Assembly: GCA_964497095.1 (NCBI GenBank)
Contig: CAZCCL010000007.1
Coordinates: forward strand, 1-50,082
Direction of reading: 5' to 3'
Length of the DNA: 50,082 bases
Source of the DNA: CAVPLM01 sp964497095
Lineage (GTDB): Bacteria; Actinomycetota; Thermoleophilia; RBG-16-64-13
Shown here: piece after piece, positions 25,815-33,672 of the stretch
Layout: every line of letters starts with the position of its first letter
Position numbering within the stretch: position 1 is the stretch's first letter
Made by a program: the position numbers and the translations under genes
Notes under the pieces: model-generated
What the model was told of the DNA's origin: nothing
Database searches by the model: none
The model's input: the letters and a program-made list of their open reading frames with translations, nothing else

Positions 25815-26758
25815 ACGCCATTTCGGGCGTCACCGCAGGGGCACCTCAAGCGGGCAAACGCGTGGGCGAGCGCGGACGCGTGCTCGGCCGCGTCACCGGA
25901 AACGACTCGAGAGGACGCCTATCCTGGCTCACCGTCGCGGTCCCCGCCTGGATCGGAGCCCGACCGGGCCAGTTCGCGCTGCTCCAGGCCGAGCCCTCGT
26001 GCCGCTTCCTCGCGCGTGCTTTCTCGGTCGCCGATGAGGCGAAGACCGGGGTCTCTTTCCTGATCGACCCCGTGGGCGAGGCAACCCACGAACTCTGCGA
26101 TCTCGGCCCGGGGGACCCTGTGTGGGTGCTGGGCCCACTGGGCAATGGGTTCGACCTCGATGAGATCGTCTCGGGCGGTTCCCCGCAGGAGCCGTCCGAG
26201 GCCTCGCTTGGGGGAGCGATTCGGCTGCTGGTGGTGGCCGGCGGCGTGGGGGTCGCCCCCTTCCCGTTGTTCTTGTCTCGGCTGGCGGATCACGAAACGG
26301 CTCGGGCTCTTCGTCTCTCGGTAGCCGTACTCGCAGGTTTCCGAGACGCTTCTCAAGCCCATGCAGCGGTTCCTCTAGAAACGGCGGTAGCCAGGGCGAG
26401 CGCGTCAGGCCTTCCCTGCCGGCTCGTGCTGGCCTCGGAAGATGGTTCCCTGGGTCCACCCCAGAAGGTGACCGACCTGTTGGAGAGAGAGTTGCGACCG
26501 GGTGATCGAGTGGTGGTCTGCGGCTCCGCAGCCATGTCGGCCGCAGCGTGGCAGGTCAGTTGCGCCGTCGAGGGTGTGCGCGCCTGGTTCAGCTTGGAGG
26601 CGAACATGGCCTGCGGGGTAGGCTCGTGCCACGGGTGCGCCATAACTCTCACCGATGGTTCGTTCGCGCGGGTATGCCACGAAGGACCGGTCTTCCCTGG
26701 GGATACGGTCTTCGCCTCCTCCGCGGCGACGCCCGATCGGGCGAAAGGACCGGCATGA
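25811..26758 (+). CDS. pyrK: Dihydroorotate dehydrogenase B electron-transfer subunit
   Basis: A 315-residue ferredoxin-reductase-like protein that passes electrons from PyrD FMN to NAD via FAD and a 2Fe-2S cluster. The FAD-binding beta barrel includes RFLARAFSVADEA, and the NAD domain has LLVVAGGVGVAPFPLFL. The cluster cysteines are Cys268, Cys273, Cys276 (ACGVGSCHGC) and Cys289 (RVCHEGPVF). It is longer than usual (about 260) because of an insert around 120-135 (GGSPQEPSEASLGG). It is translationally coupled on both sides by ATGA overlaps with carB and pyrD. Confidence 0.92.
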   Translation: MNAISGVTAGAPQAGKRVGERGRVLGRVTGNDSRGRLSWLTVAVPAWIGARPGQFALLQAEPSCRFLARAFSVADEAKTGVSFLIDPVGEATHELCDLGPGDPVWVLGPLGNGFDLDEIVSGGSPQEPSEASLGGAIRLLVVAGGVGVAPFPLFLSRLADHETARALRLSVAVLAGFRDASQAHAAVPLETAVARASASGLPCRLVLASEDGSLGPPQKVTDLLERELRPGDRVVVCGSAAMSAAAWQVSCAVEGVRAWFSLEANMACGVGSCHGCAITLTDGSFARVCHEGPVFPGDTVFASSAATPDRAKGPA

Positions 26759-27756
26759 ACAGCCGCCTCATCCCGGATGGGTCCGGAGATCTGCCTGACC
26801 TGTCCGTGCGTCTGGGTCCTTTGTGTCTTAAGCACCCGCTCATCAACGCCTCCGGCACCATGGAGATCCTCGATCTGGCCGATTCGCTGGGACCCGGGAT
26901 CTTGGAGGACCCGCCGGTGGCCGCCTACGTGCCCAAAACGGTCCTTCTTTCGCCGAACATGGGCAATCCTCCCCCTCGCATCCTGGAGACGTCGGGCGGG
27001 ATGATCAACTCTATCGGGCTGCCGGGCGAAGGCCTGGAAGCGTTCGTGACGGAACGGCTCCCCAGACTCCTCGCTCTGCCCTGTCCGCTCCTCCTCAGCA
27101 TCGGGGGCTTCTCCCTGGAGGAGTACGCGTCTCTTGCCGCCGGACTGCGTAGCGCCCTCGAACAACGCGAGGCGGACTGGCCGACACGGGTGGGTCTGGA
27201 GGCCAACATCTCCTGCCCCAACGTCCACTCCGGCTGTGCCTCCATCGGCAGCGATCCCCAGGAGACTCTCGCCGTGGTGGAGGCCATCCGGGAAGCCTGG
27301 CCCGGGCTCCTCGTCGCCAAGCTGACGCCTAATGTCACCGACGTCTCCGCCATCGCCCGGGCCGCGGTACAAGGCGGAGCCGACGCCATCGCGGCCGTCA
27401 ATACCTTCAAGGGATTGGCCATCGACCGGGGGACGTTGCGGCCGTACCTGGGCGGCATCACAGGAGGCCTCTCCGGACCGGCGATCAAACCTCTCGCTCT
27501 ACGGATGGTGTATGAGCTTTTCCGCAAAGTGGAGGCACCCATCATCGGGATGGGCGGGGTAACGAGTGTACAAGATGTGCTTGAGTTCATGGCGTGCGGA
27601 GCTCGGGTGGTGGCGGTCGGGTCCGGAGCGTTTCGCGACCCTTGGCTCGCCCGGGATCTCGCTGCCGGGCTGGAAGAGGAGTTGGCCGCCCGGGGCATGA
27701 ATCTCGAGGATCTTGTGGGCTTCGCCCATGGAGGAAAATCATTAGGCTGTACTTAA
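26755..27756 (+). CDS. pyrD: Dihydroorotate dehydrogenase B catalytic subunit
   Basis: 333 residues from ATG 26755, overlapping the pyrK stop. It is a class 1B enzyme oxidising dihydroorotate to orotate with FMN. Marks are LINASGTME, the SPNMGNPPPRILETSGGMIN substrate loop, LEANISCPNVHSG with the catalytic base Cys, AVNTFKGLAID, YLGGITGGLSGPAIKPLALR and IIGMGGVTS. The partner PyrK is immediately upstream. The gene is followed by mihF, as in many actinobacterial pyr clusters, though pyrF is missing. Confidence 0.95.
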   Translation: MNSRLIPDGSGDLPDLSVRLGPLCLKHPLINASGTMEILDLADSLGPGILEDPPVAAYVPKTVLLSPNMGNPPPRILETSGGMINSIGLPGEGLEAFVTERLPRLLALPCPLLLSIGGFSLEEYASLAAGLRSALEQREADWPTRVGLEANISCPNVHSGCASIGSDPQETLAVVEAIREAWPGLLVAKLTPNVTDVSAIARAAVQGGADAIAAVNTFKGLAIDRGTLRPYLGGITGGLSGPAIKPLALRMVYELFRKVEAPIIGMGGVTSVQDVLEFMACGARVVAVGSGAFRDPWLARDLAAGLEEELAARGMNLEDLVGFAHGGKSLGCT

Positions 27757-27790
27757 GCTTGATAGTTTTGGAAGAATCTTGAAATTCCTG

Positions 27791-27818
27791 TTGCGTCCCT
27801 GAGCGCCGTGAGTATAAT
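27791..27818 (+). promoter_or_regulatory. mihF promoter (leaderless arrangement)
   Basis: The -35 is TTGCGT (27791-27796), the spacer 16 bases, and the -10 a perfect TATAAT (27813-27818). The GTG at 27826 begins 8 bases after the -10, where transcription should start. The GTG at 27808 and the ATG at 27817 overlap the -10 box itself, so they cannot be used from this promoter. Confidence 0.7.
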
Positions 27819-27825
27819 GGCCTCT

Positions 27826-28158
27826 GTGAATCAGACCTTGAACATGACCCCGCAGACGCCCGAGCGCAGTCATCAGCAGCGGATGGAGGCACTTAGGCGT
27901 GCGAACGACATCCGTTCCGAGCGTGCTCGACTCAAAGAGGGACTGCGGAACGGCCAGGTATTGATCGTAGACGTGCTGGTCGATCCGCCCACTTGTATCC
28001 ACACGGCCAAGGTCCTCGATCTCATCCTAGCTGTCCCCAAGTACGGGCGGGTGAAGGCCAATCGGCTTCTTGAGCGGTGCCGGGTGAGTTCGTCCAAAAC
28101 GGTGAACGGGCTTACTCCTCGGCAGCGCAAAGAGCTGATAGATATGCTGGTCGACTGA
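27826..28158 (+). CDS. mihF: Integration host factor, actinobacterial type (mIHF)
   Basis: 110 residues from GTG 27826. It is the actinobacterial nucleoid-associated protein that bends DNA; it is unrelated to proteobacterial IHF. A basic N-terminal helix (RMEALRRANDIRSERARLK, then EGLRNGQVLIVDVL) precedes the helix-two-turns-helix core (VPKYGRVKANRLLERCRVSS, then SKTVNGLTPRQRKEL). It is placed before gmk-rpoZ-coaBC as in many Actinomycetota, which strongly supports the phylum call. Upstream starts are excluded because they fall inside the promoter. Confidence 0.9.
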   Translation: MNQTLNMTPQTPERSHQQRMEALRRANDIRSERARLKEGLRNGQVLIVDVLVDPPTCIHTAKVLDLILAVPKYGRVKANRLLERCRVSSSKTVNGLTPRQRKELIDMLVD

Positions 28159-28784
28159 CCGGCGCGCAGCCGGGGGCGGCCATAGCCAGGCTGATAGTCA
28201 TCGCCGGGCCCTCGGGGGCGGGTAAGGGCACGCTGATAGCCCGTCTTCTCAAGCGACTCAACGATATCGTCCTCTCCGTCTCCGCCACCACGCGACCCAG
28301 GCGCGTGGGGGAGGTGGACGGTCGCGACTATTTCTTCCTGAGTGAGGCCCGTTTCGACGAGTGGGTGGAACAGGGCCTCTTTCTCGAATGGGCCACGTAC
28401 AGTGGACATCGCTACGGTACGCCCAGAGAGGCCGTGTACGAACGGTTGGAAGCAGGATCGGACGTCGTTCTCGAGATCGAGATCGAGGGGGCCCGGCAGG
28501 TGTTGGAGAAGTGTCCCGAAGCGGTCATGATCTTCATCATGCCTCCCTCCCTGGCCGAACTGGAGAGGCGGCTTCGGGGACGCAGGACTGAGAGCGAGGA
28601 GGCGATCAAACTTCGGCTCCAGCGGGCCGCGGAGGAGATGGCCGTCGTGACGGCGGGAGAGTGGCCGGGTCGGCGCCAATTCGACTATGTTATAGTGAAC
28701 GATAGTATGAAACGGGCGAGTGAAGAGCTGGTCCGAGTGATCGAGCGAACCAGGGAAGAGGATGAACAAGCCGACAGTCGATGA
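28155..28784 (+). CDS. gmk: Guanylate kinase
   Basis: About 209 residues catalysing GMP + ATP to GDP + ADP. P-loop IAGPSGAGKGTLIARLL; SATTRPRRVGEVDGRDYFFL binds GMP; EWATYSGHRYGTP and LEIEIEGARQV are typical; RLRGRRTESEEAI is the lid. The start is uncertain. The only standard start in frame is GTG 28077, which adds 26 residues of unusual sequence inside mihF; CTG 28155 would overlap the mihF stop as CTGA, matching the coupling used elsewhere here and giving normal length. The end overlaps rpoZ by 23 bases. Confidence 0.93.
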   Translation: MTGAQPGAAIARLIVIAGPSGAGKGTLIARLLKRLNDIVLSVSATTRPRRVGEVDGRDYFFLSEARFDEWVEQGLFLEWATYSGHRYGTPREAVYERLEAGSDVVLEIEIEGARQVLEKCPEAVMIFIMPPSLAELERRLRGRRTESEEAIKLRLQRAAEEMAVVTAGEWPGRRQFDYVIVNDSMKRASEELVRVIERTREEDEQADSR

Positions 28785-29034
28785 GATTCTCGCGGGTTTG
28801 AACGCTATGCGCGACGAGGAGACCGAGGAGCCCAATCGGTACACAGCCGTCATGGTCACGGCCAAGCGGGCCCGGCAGATAAACAGCTACTACCACAGTC
28901 TGGGTGAGGGAGGGGCTCTCGACAGCTTCGCACCCCCTTTGGTCGCCAGCTTCACGAAGAACTATCTCAGCATCTCTATGGCCGAGGTAGCCAGGGCCGA
29001 GATCGGGTACAGGTTGCGTCCTAGCCGCCAGTAG
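28762..29034 (+). CDS. rpoZ: RNA polymerase omega subunit
   Basis: A 90-residue protein with the omega signature NRYTAVMVTAKRARQINSYY. The C-terminal part (VASFTKNYLSISMAEVARAE) is divergent, as usual in Actinomycetota. It assists assembly of beta-prime into RNA polymerase. The ATG has GGAAGAGG upstream and lies inside the end of gmk, so translation is coupled. Confidence 0.92.
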   Translation: MNKPTVDEILAGLNAMRDEETEEPNRYTAVMVTAKRARQINSYYHSLGEGGALDSFAPPLVASFTKNYLSISMAEVARAEIGYRLRPSRQ

Positions 29035-29053
29035 GGATTGCAAGGAGCGTGTG

Positions 29054-30289
29054 ATGGCTGATCGGCCCGTGGTCCTCCTGGGGGTTACGGGAGGAATCGC
29101 CGCTTACAAAGCTGCTGAGTTACTGCGGGGCCTGCAGAAGGCGGGCATGGAAGTCCGGGTGATCATGACCCGGGCGGCCACGAAGTTCATCACGCCCATG
29201 ACCTTCGAGGCGCTATCCACTCATCCGGTCCGCTTGGATGACATAAGTGAGATGCGCGCCGATTCGCGCATCACTCACGTGGAAGACAGCCAAGAGGCCG
29301 ACATCATGGTCATCGCTCCGGCTACAGCCAACACGATGGCCAAGATGGCCAACGGCGTAGCCGACAACCTTCTCACTTCCATGTGTCTGGCCTTTTCCAA
29401 GACGGTGGTGGTCGCGCCGGCCATGAACACCAACATGTGGGAGCACCCCGCTACCCAGCACAACGTCGACCTGCTCCGCGAGCGGGGCGTGTTCGTGGTG
29501 GAGCCCGGCGCGGGCGAGTTGGCCTGCGGCGAATACGGCTGGGGTCGCATGGCTGAGCCCGATAGTATCGTGGCTGAGGTCAAGCTGAGGCTCCAGGTGC
29601 AGCGCAAGCGCGACCTCCGCGGCCTCAGCGTGGTGATCACAGCCGGGGGTACCCGGGAGCCCATCGACGCCGTGCGATTCATCGGCAATCGCAGTTCGGG
29701 CAAGATGGGATTCGCGCTCGCTCGGGCCGCGTTCGACCGCGGCGCCACGGTCGAACTGATCCAGGCCAATGTCGATATGCCGGCTGTGCCCGGGGTCCGG
29801 CAGGTGGAGACTCCCACCGCGGGCGAGATGCATGCCGAAGTCATGAAACGGCTACCCGACATCGACATCCTCATCATGGCCGCGGCCGTGGCCGACTACC
29901 GGGTGGCGGACGGGCCGGCCGGTGGCAAGATCGGCAAAGGCCGTAACGAATGGGCCATCGGCTTGGAGGCGACGACCGACATCCTGTGTGACGTGGCCGC
30001 TCATCACAAGGGTCAGTTCCTGGTGGGTTTCGCCGCGGAATACGGCCTGGAGGGCCTGGAACGAGCCCGGGGCAAGATGGAGCGTAAGCACCTCGACATG
30101 ATCGTCTTCAACGACATCTCCCGCGCCGACATCGGCTTCGACTCCGACTTCAACGAGGTGCGCATCCTTACTCCCGACTCCGAAGTGCTGGTGCAGAAGG
30201 CTCCCAAAGAGACCATCGCCGAGATCGTTCTCGACAACATCGCCCAGGCTGTGCGCGCCCGGCGCGGGGAGACCCCGCTCCCGGCATGA
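29054..30289 (+). CDS. coaBC: Bifunctional phosphopantothenoylcysteine decarboxylase/synthetase
   Basis: 411 residues, converting 4'-phosphopantothenate to 4'-phosphopantetheine in CoA synthesis. CoaC half: VVLLGVTGGIAAYKAAELLR (FMN flavoprotein), VIAPATANTMAKMANGVADN, PAMNTNMWEHPATQ and the catalytic Cys in ELACGEYGWGRMAEP. CoaB half: VVITAGGTREPIDAVRFIGN, MAAAVADYRV and NDISRADIGF. ATG 29054 has GGAG at 6 bases, better than GTG 29051. It is the last gene before the sequence gap. Confidence 0.96.
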   Translation: MADRPVVLLGVTGGIAAYKAAELLRGLQKAGMEVRVIMTRAATKFITPMTFEALSTHPVRLDDISEMRADSRITHVEDSQEADIMVIAPATANTMAKMANGVADNLLTSMCLAFSKTVVVAPAMNTNMWEHPATQHNVDLLRERGVFVVEPGAGELACGEYGWGRMAEPDSIVAEVKLRLQVQRKRDLRGLSVVITAGGTREPIDAVRFIGNRSSGKMGFALARAAFDRGATVELIQANVDMPAVPGVRQVETPTAGEMHAEVMKRLPDIDILIMAAAVADYRVADGPAGGKIGKGRNEWAIGLEATTDILCDVAAHHKGQFLVGFAAEYGLEGLERARGKMERKHLDMIVFNDISRADIGFDSDFNEVRILTPDSEVLVQKAPKETIAEIVLDNIAQAVRARRGETPLPA

Positions 30290-30320
30290 TCACTCTCCCG
30301 GCGTAGGTACGCTGCCGACT

Positions 30321-30420
30321 NNNNNNNNNNNNNNNNNNNNNNNNNNNNNNNNNNNNNNNNNNNNNNNNNNNNNNNNNNNNNNNNNNNNNNNNNNNNNNNN
30401 NNNNNNNNNNNNNNNNNNNN
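30321..30420. other. Assembly gap (100 N)
   Basis: A run of exactly 100 N, the usual placeholder for a scaffold join of unknown size. Linkage between coaBC and the binding-protein gene is therefore not proven. Confidence 0.99.
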
Positions 30421-30456
30421 AAAAAGGGAGCAGCCCTGGAGGGCCGCCCCCTTTTG
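30421..30456 (-). terminator. Intrinsic terminator of the binding-protein gene
   Basis: On the minus strand, AAAAGGGGGCGGCCC pairs with GGGCTGCTCCCTTTT across a TCCA loop (two G-U pairs) and runs into a T tract at the gap edge. It lies 43 bases after the stop of the binding protein. Confidence 0.78.
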
Positions 30457-30498
30457 TCTCTTCGCTCTCCGGCGCCTCGGCGCCGAACGGAGCAGACT

Positions 30499-31989
30499 CT
30501 AGAAGTTGTACGGCATCGGCTCGAACTTTTTGAGGATGGGCATGGCCTCGTCTTGGCCGTATACGGTGAGCATGTCGTACTGATACGGGCTGCCCTCGGG
30601 CAGTTTGACCCACTGCCCGCCTGAGATCTTGATCTTGAACACGTTCGGAACGGGGCGGACGGTACCCGCTAACACCGGCTGGGTGAAGTCGACCGGGCCG
30701 TTAATGCCCTCGAACTTGGTGACCTTGACGATATCGGGGAACAGGCTCTTGTCCTCGATGTCCGGCCAGCGCTTGAGGATATCGATGGCCCACTCGTACT
30801 TGCCCAACTGTCCCAGGGGCTGGGTCCATTGCTCGCCCGTCTCGGCCGTGTAGGTGTCGGCGTATTCCTGGCAGGTCTGACCGGTAAGGGCGCTCTTGTA
30901 AGGATACGATGGGTGCCAGACCGCGTGGTCGGAGAGACCCACACCGATATCGCCGACGGCTTCCATGGTGTCATGAAAAAGTGCCGCTTTGGAGATGGAG
31001 AGGATCTTCGGCCGAAAATCCTGCTGGATGCACTGTTTCCAGAAGTTGGTGAAGTCGGGCGGGACCTGGAGCCCGGAGCAGATCTCGGCTCCACTCTTCT
31101 TGAATTCGGCGATCTGCGAGCTGAAGTCCTCTGACGGCTGCTGATACATCTCCGGCTGCGAGACTATCGTGTAGCCGCCTGCTTCCAGGTATGGGCCAAG
31201 CCCGGTCTCTTTGTTCGACCAGGCCACCCCGTCGGCGTCGTTGGGGAAGAGCAGGCAGACCTGCTTGTTGGTCTCGATCTGATCCCACATGCCCAGACGG
31301 CACTCGGCCGCGTCTTCCACCCCGAAGTGATACATCCAGGTCCAGGTGAAAGGCTTGTCGGGAGTAGCGCCCCGGCCGAAAAAGAACGGCTGCCAGGGTA
31401 CGAAGTTGGCCAGGAAGGGCACACCGTTGGCCTCGCACTGTTCGGCTGCCGGGTTGACTGTGTCCGGGCTCGACGAGGCGACCATCATGTCGACCTTGGT
31501 GTTGAAGATAAGGTCGCCCGTGACTTCGGCCACCCGATTGGGGTTCGACTGTGTGTCGAGCTGGGTGATCTCGATGGGATGGAGCATACCATCGCCACAG
31601 AGGACGCCCTCGCCAACACCTTTCTCAACGTAGCTGACGATCCACTTGTCTGGCGCTCCGAACGAGGCCAGCGAACCCGTGATGGGCGACACCGCCCCGA
31701 TCTTGATCGGGCGACCTGTCTCGGCTCCAGCCGACACTGTGGTCGTGCTTGCCGCCGCCGTAGTGGTGGTCTCACCCCCGGCGGTGGTCGTTGTCTCGGC
31801 TGCGGCCGTGGTGGTCGTCTCCTCTTCGCCACACGCGGCCAGAAGCCCTCCGAGACCGGCGCCGACCCCTATGGTGGCGCCCGCTATCCCGGCGATCTTC
31901 AGGAACTCGCGGCGGCTGACCGGTTTGCCCTGGATGACCCCCGGTTCCTCTCGTTCCTGGTCCGAGCGTATCTCTTTCTTGTCGGACAT
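30499..31989 (-). CDS. Tat-exported lipoprotein ABC substrate-binding protein (Leu/Ile/Val-type)
   Basis: 496 residues from ATG 31989 (AAGGAGG upstream). The N-terminus has a Tat motif SRREFLKIAG, a hydrophobic stretch and the lipobox LLAAC, so it should be a lipid-anchored extracellular protein. A 45-residue Thr/Ala/Gly linker (ETTTTAAAETTTT-like repeats) follows. The mature part is a type 1 periplasmic-binding-protein fold (IKIGAVSPITGSLASFG, MVASSSPDTVNPAAEQCEA, SGAEICSGLQVPPDFTNFW). The ligand is probably an amino acid, amide or small carboxylate. No permease or ATPase genes are adjacent on this side, and the gap prevents looking further. Confidence 0.88.
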   Translation of the reverse strand: MSDKKEIRSDQEREEPGVIQGKPVSRREFLKIAGIAGATIGVGAGLGGLLAACGEEETTTTAAAETTTTAGGETTTTAAASTTTVSAGAETGRPIKIGAVSPITGSLASFGAPDKWIVSYVEKGVGEGVLCGDGMLHPIEITQLDTQSNPNRVAEVTGDLIFNTKVDMMVASSSPDTVNPAAEQCEANGVPFLANFVPWQPFFFGRGATPDKPFTWTWMYHFGVEDAAECRLGMWDQIETNKQVCLLFPNDADGVAWSNKETGLGPYLEAGGYTIVSQPEMYQQPSEDFSSQIAEFKKSGAEICSGLQVPPDFTNFWKQCIQQDFRPKILSISKAALFHDTMEAVGDIGVGLSDHAVWHPSYPYKSALTGQTCQEYADTYTAETGEQWTQPLGQLGKYEWAIDILKRWPDIEDKSLFPDIVKVTKFEGINGPVDFTQPVLAGTVRPVPNVFKIKISGGQWVKLPEGSPYQYDMLTVYGQDEAMPILKKFEPMPYNF

Positions 31990-32106
31990 TCTGCTCCCCC
32001 TCCTTACGGGTTTGAGATGTGAGTGCATACTTACCACATCTGTCGCTCACCGACCAGGTGAATCGCCAGGCTGATGTAATCTGAGCGCAGCGGACGCATG
32101 TGATCG

Positions 32107-32128
32107 CCCTTTGTTGGGCCCTTTGTTG
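32107..32128. repeat. Tandem 10-mer in the rpoD/binding-protein intergenic region
   Basis: CCCTTTGTTG occurs twice (32107-32116 and 32119-32128), separated by two G. The 200-base interval 31990-32237 otherwise shows no gene; on the minus strand this would lie in the region upstream of the binding-protein gene. Confidence 0.5.
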
Positions 32129-32237
32129 CGGGTTCGATCGGACGCCGTTCGAGACGAAGGCGCACCTCGTGTACGCCCCGTTCTGGGGACGCTCGCAACT
32201 ACCTTGGCCTGTGTAAGCGCCTCGGCCCGGGAGCGGC

Positions 32238-33326
32238 CTAGGCCGTCTCCCTCATGGCTTGGATCTCCTCGGCGGCTTTGATCTGCTCCAAGGCCTTGGC
32301 CTCGATCTGCCGGATGCGCTCGCGGCTGACGTTGAAGCGGCTGCTGACTTCGGCCAGGGTCCGAGGATGCTCGCCTTTCAGACCGAAGCGCAACTCGACC
32401 ACCTTACGCTCCCGTTCGTCCATGGCCTTGAGCACCCGGTCAAGGCTCTCCTTGGCGATGATGCTCGACACCACGTCGGCGGGGTCCGGGGTGTTCGCGT
32501 TCTCGATGAAGTCTCCCAGTTCGGCATCTTCTTCATCACCTATGGGGGTCTCCAGCGAAGTGGTGCGCTGAGCGATCTTGCGCATCTCCTGGACTTCTTG
32601 CGGCTCGATGCCGAGTTCGAAGGCCAGTTCGTCGTCATTGGGCTCTTTGCCCGTCTCCTGTAGCAGCTTGCGCTCGGTGCGTACCATCTTGTTGATCTTC
32701 TCGATCATGTGGACGGGGATACGGATGTTGCGGTCCTGATTGGCGATCGCCCGGGTGATGGCCTGTCTGATCCACCAAGTCGCATAAGTGGAGAACTTGT
32801 AGCCCTTGCGGTAATCGAACTTCTCGACCGCTCGGATAAGTCCGGTGTTGCCCTCCTGGATGAGGTCGAGGAGGTCCATGTCCTGGGTGTAGTAGTTCTT
32901 GGCGATGGAGATGACCAGGCGCAGGTTCGATTGGATCATGCGGTCTTTTGCCCGCTTGTCACCGGCTTCGATGCGCTTAGCCAGTTCGATCTCTTCATCT
33001 TTGGTGAGCAGGGGGATCTCGCCCGCCTCCTTGAGATAGAGGCGAAGGGGGTCATGGGTGACGGTCTCGATCGAGAGATCGAGCGTGGGTTCGGTAGATT
33101 CGAGAACACCCTGAGTGACCGGGCTCTGCTCGTAGATCTCGATCGACTGATCGAAAAGCTGCGAGTAGAGATCCTCGATCTCCTCCATGGTCATGTCGTA
33201 TTCTTCGACCAGGGCCATGATCTCGTCGCTCGTGACGTAGCCGCGCTCTTGGCCGAGCTGCAAAAGGTCCTGCACGTCCACGATAGTGCGAACGTCGATG
33301 GTGGCAATATCACTTTCTCTATGCAC
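32238..33326 (-). CDS. rpoD: Primary RNA polymerase sigma factor (RpoD/SigA)
   Basis: A 362-residue group 1 sigma-70. Region 1.1 remnant (QDLLQLGQERGYVTSDEIMA), 1.2 (DPLRLYLKEAGEIPLLT), 2.1-2.4 (NLRLVISIAKNYYTQDMDLL, KFSTYATWWIRQAITRAIAN), region 3 (HMIEKINKMVRTERKLLQE) and region 4 (ERKVVELRFGLKGEHPRTL, VSRERIRQIEAKALEQIK). The region 4.2 end is unusual: after KALEQI it has KAAEEIQAMRETA in place of the common 'RHPSRSRKLRDFL' end. It recognises TTGACA/TATAAT-type promoters, which are common in this window. Two promoters lie upstream, one overlapping a LexA-like box. Confidence 0.95.
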   Translation of the reverse strand: MHRESDIATIDVRTIVDVQDLLQLGQERGYVTSDEIMALVEEYDMTMEEIEDLYSQLFDQSIEIYEQSPVTQGVLESTEPTLDLSIETVTHDPLRLYLKEAGEIPLLTKDEEIELAKRIEAGDKRAKDRMIQSNLRLVISIAKNYYTQDMDLLDLIQEGNTGLIRAVEKFDYRKGYKFSTYATWWIRQAITRAIANQDRNIRIPVHMIEKINKMVRTERKLLQETGKEPNDDELAFELGIEPQEVQEMRKIAQRTTSLETPIGDEEDAELGDFIENANTPDPADVVSSIIAKESLDRVLKAMDERERKVVELRFGLKGEHPRTLAEVSSRFNVSRERIRQIEAKALEQIKAAEEIQAMRETA

Positions 33327-33396
33327 TGTCTTCTGCTATCCTAAGTGGAGATTTAAGCTTTCTCTTTTTATACCGTCTCGCGACGCAAACCGCAAT

Positions 33397-33425
33397 AGTC
33401 TACTCCGCCCTCTTCGTGCTGTCAA
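33397..33425 (-). promoter_or_regulatory. rpoD proximal promoter
   Basis: Minus strand: -35 TTGACA (33420-33425), 17-base spacer, -10 TAGACT (33397-33402). It gives a leader of about 65 bases to the rpoD ATG at 33326. Confidence 0.72.
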
Positions 33426-33452
33426 CACCAATCTAGCCCTATTTGCACACTT

Positions 33453-33481
33453 ATTATAACGAACAAACGTTCGTATGGCAA
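33453..33481 (-). promoter_or_regulatory. rpoD distal promoter with LexA/SOS-box-like operator in the spacer
   Basis: Minus strand: -35 TTGCCA (33476-33481), 17-base spacer, -10 TATAAT (33453-33458). The spacer holds ACGAAC-AAAC-GTTCGT (33459-33474), a perfect palindrome with a four-base centre. Its core CGAACAAACGTTCG fits the Gram-positive LexA consensus CGAACRNRYGTTCG at every position. A repressor bound here would block RNA polymerase directly. The remaining intergenic bases up to plsX (33482-33672) show no gene. Confidence 0.78.
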
Positions 33482-33672
33482 CCGGGCGCAGCGGTAGCTT
33501 CCAAGCACAGACGCGGGTCGCGGGGAGGAGGTTCCCGCTTTGCCCCCTACCCGGGAGCTGAGGGCGTCGTGGCGGTCTTCCCGGCGGCGCTGCTTTGTGA
33601 GACATTTCGAGCACGCCAAATAGCTCGACAATCGTGAACTACGTCATACGCGGGTTGACCTAGGAGATGCAC

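Noticed and set aside
30421..30456. Terminator read as belonging to coaBC on the plus strand
   Set aside because: The plus-strand hairpin would be followed by TTTTG only, and the N gap separates it from coaBC; the minus-strand T tract is stronger and matches the binding-protein gene.
31700..31830. Repeated Thr/Ala codons considered as a possible tandem-repeat element
   Set aside because: They encode the low-complexity linker after the lipobox of the binding protein, a common feature of actinobacterial lipoproteins.
33422..33637. Small open frames on both strands between rpoD and plsX, checked for rpmF (L32)
   Set aside because: No zinc cysteines or L32 N-terminus were found; the region is better explained by the rpoD promoters.
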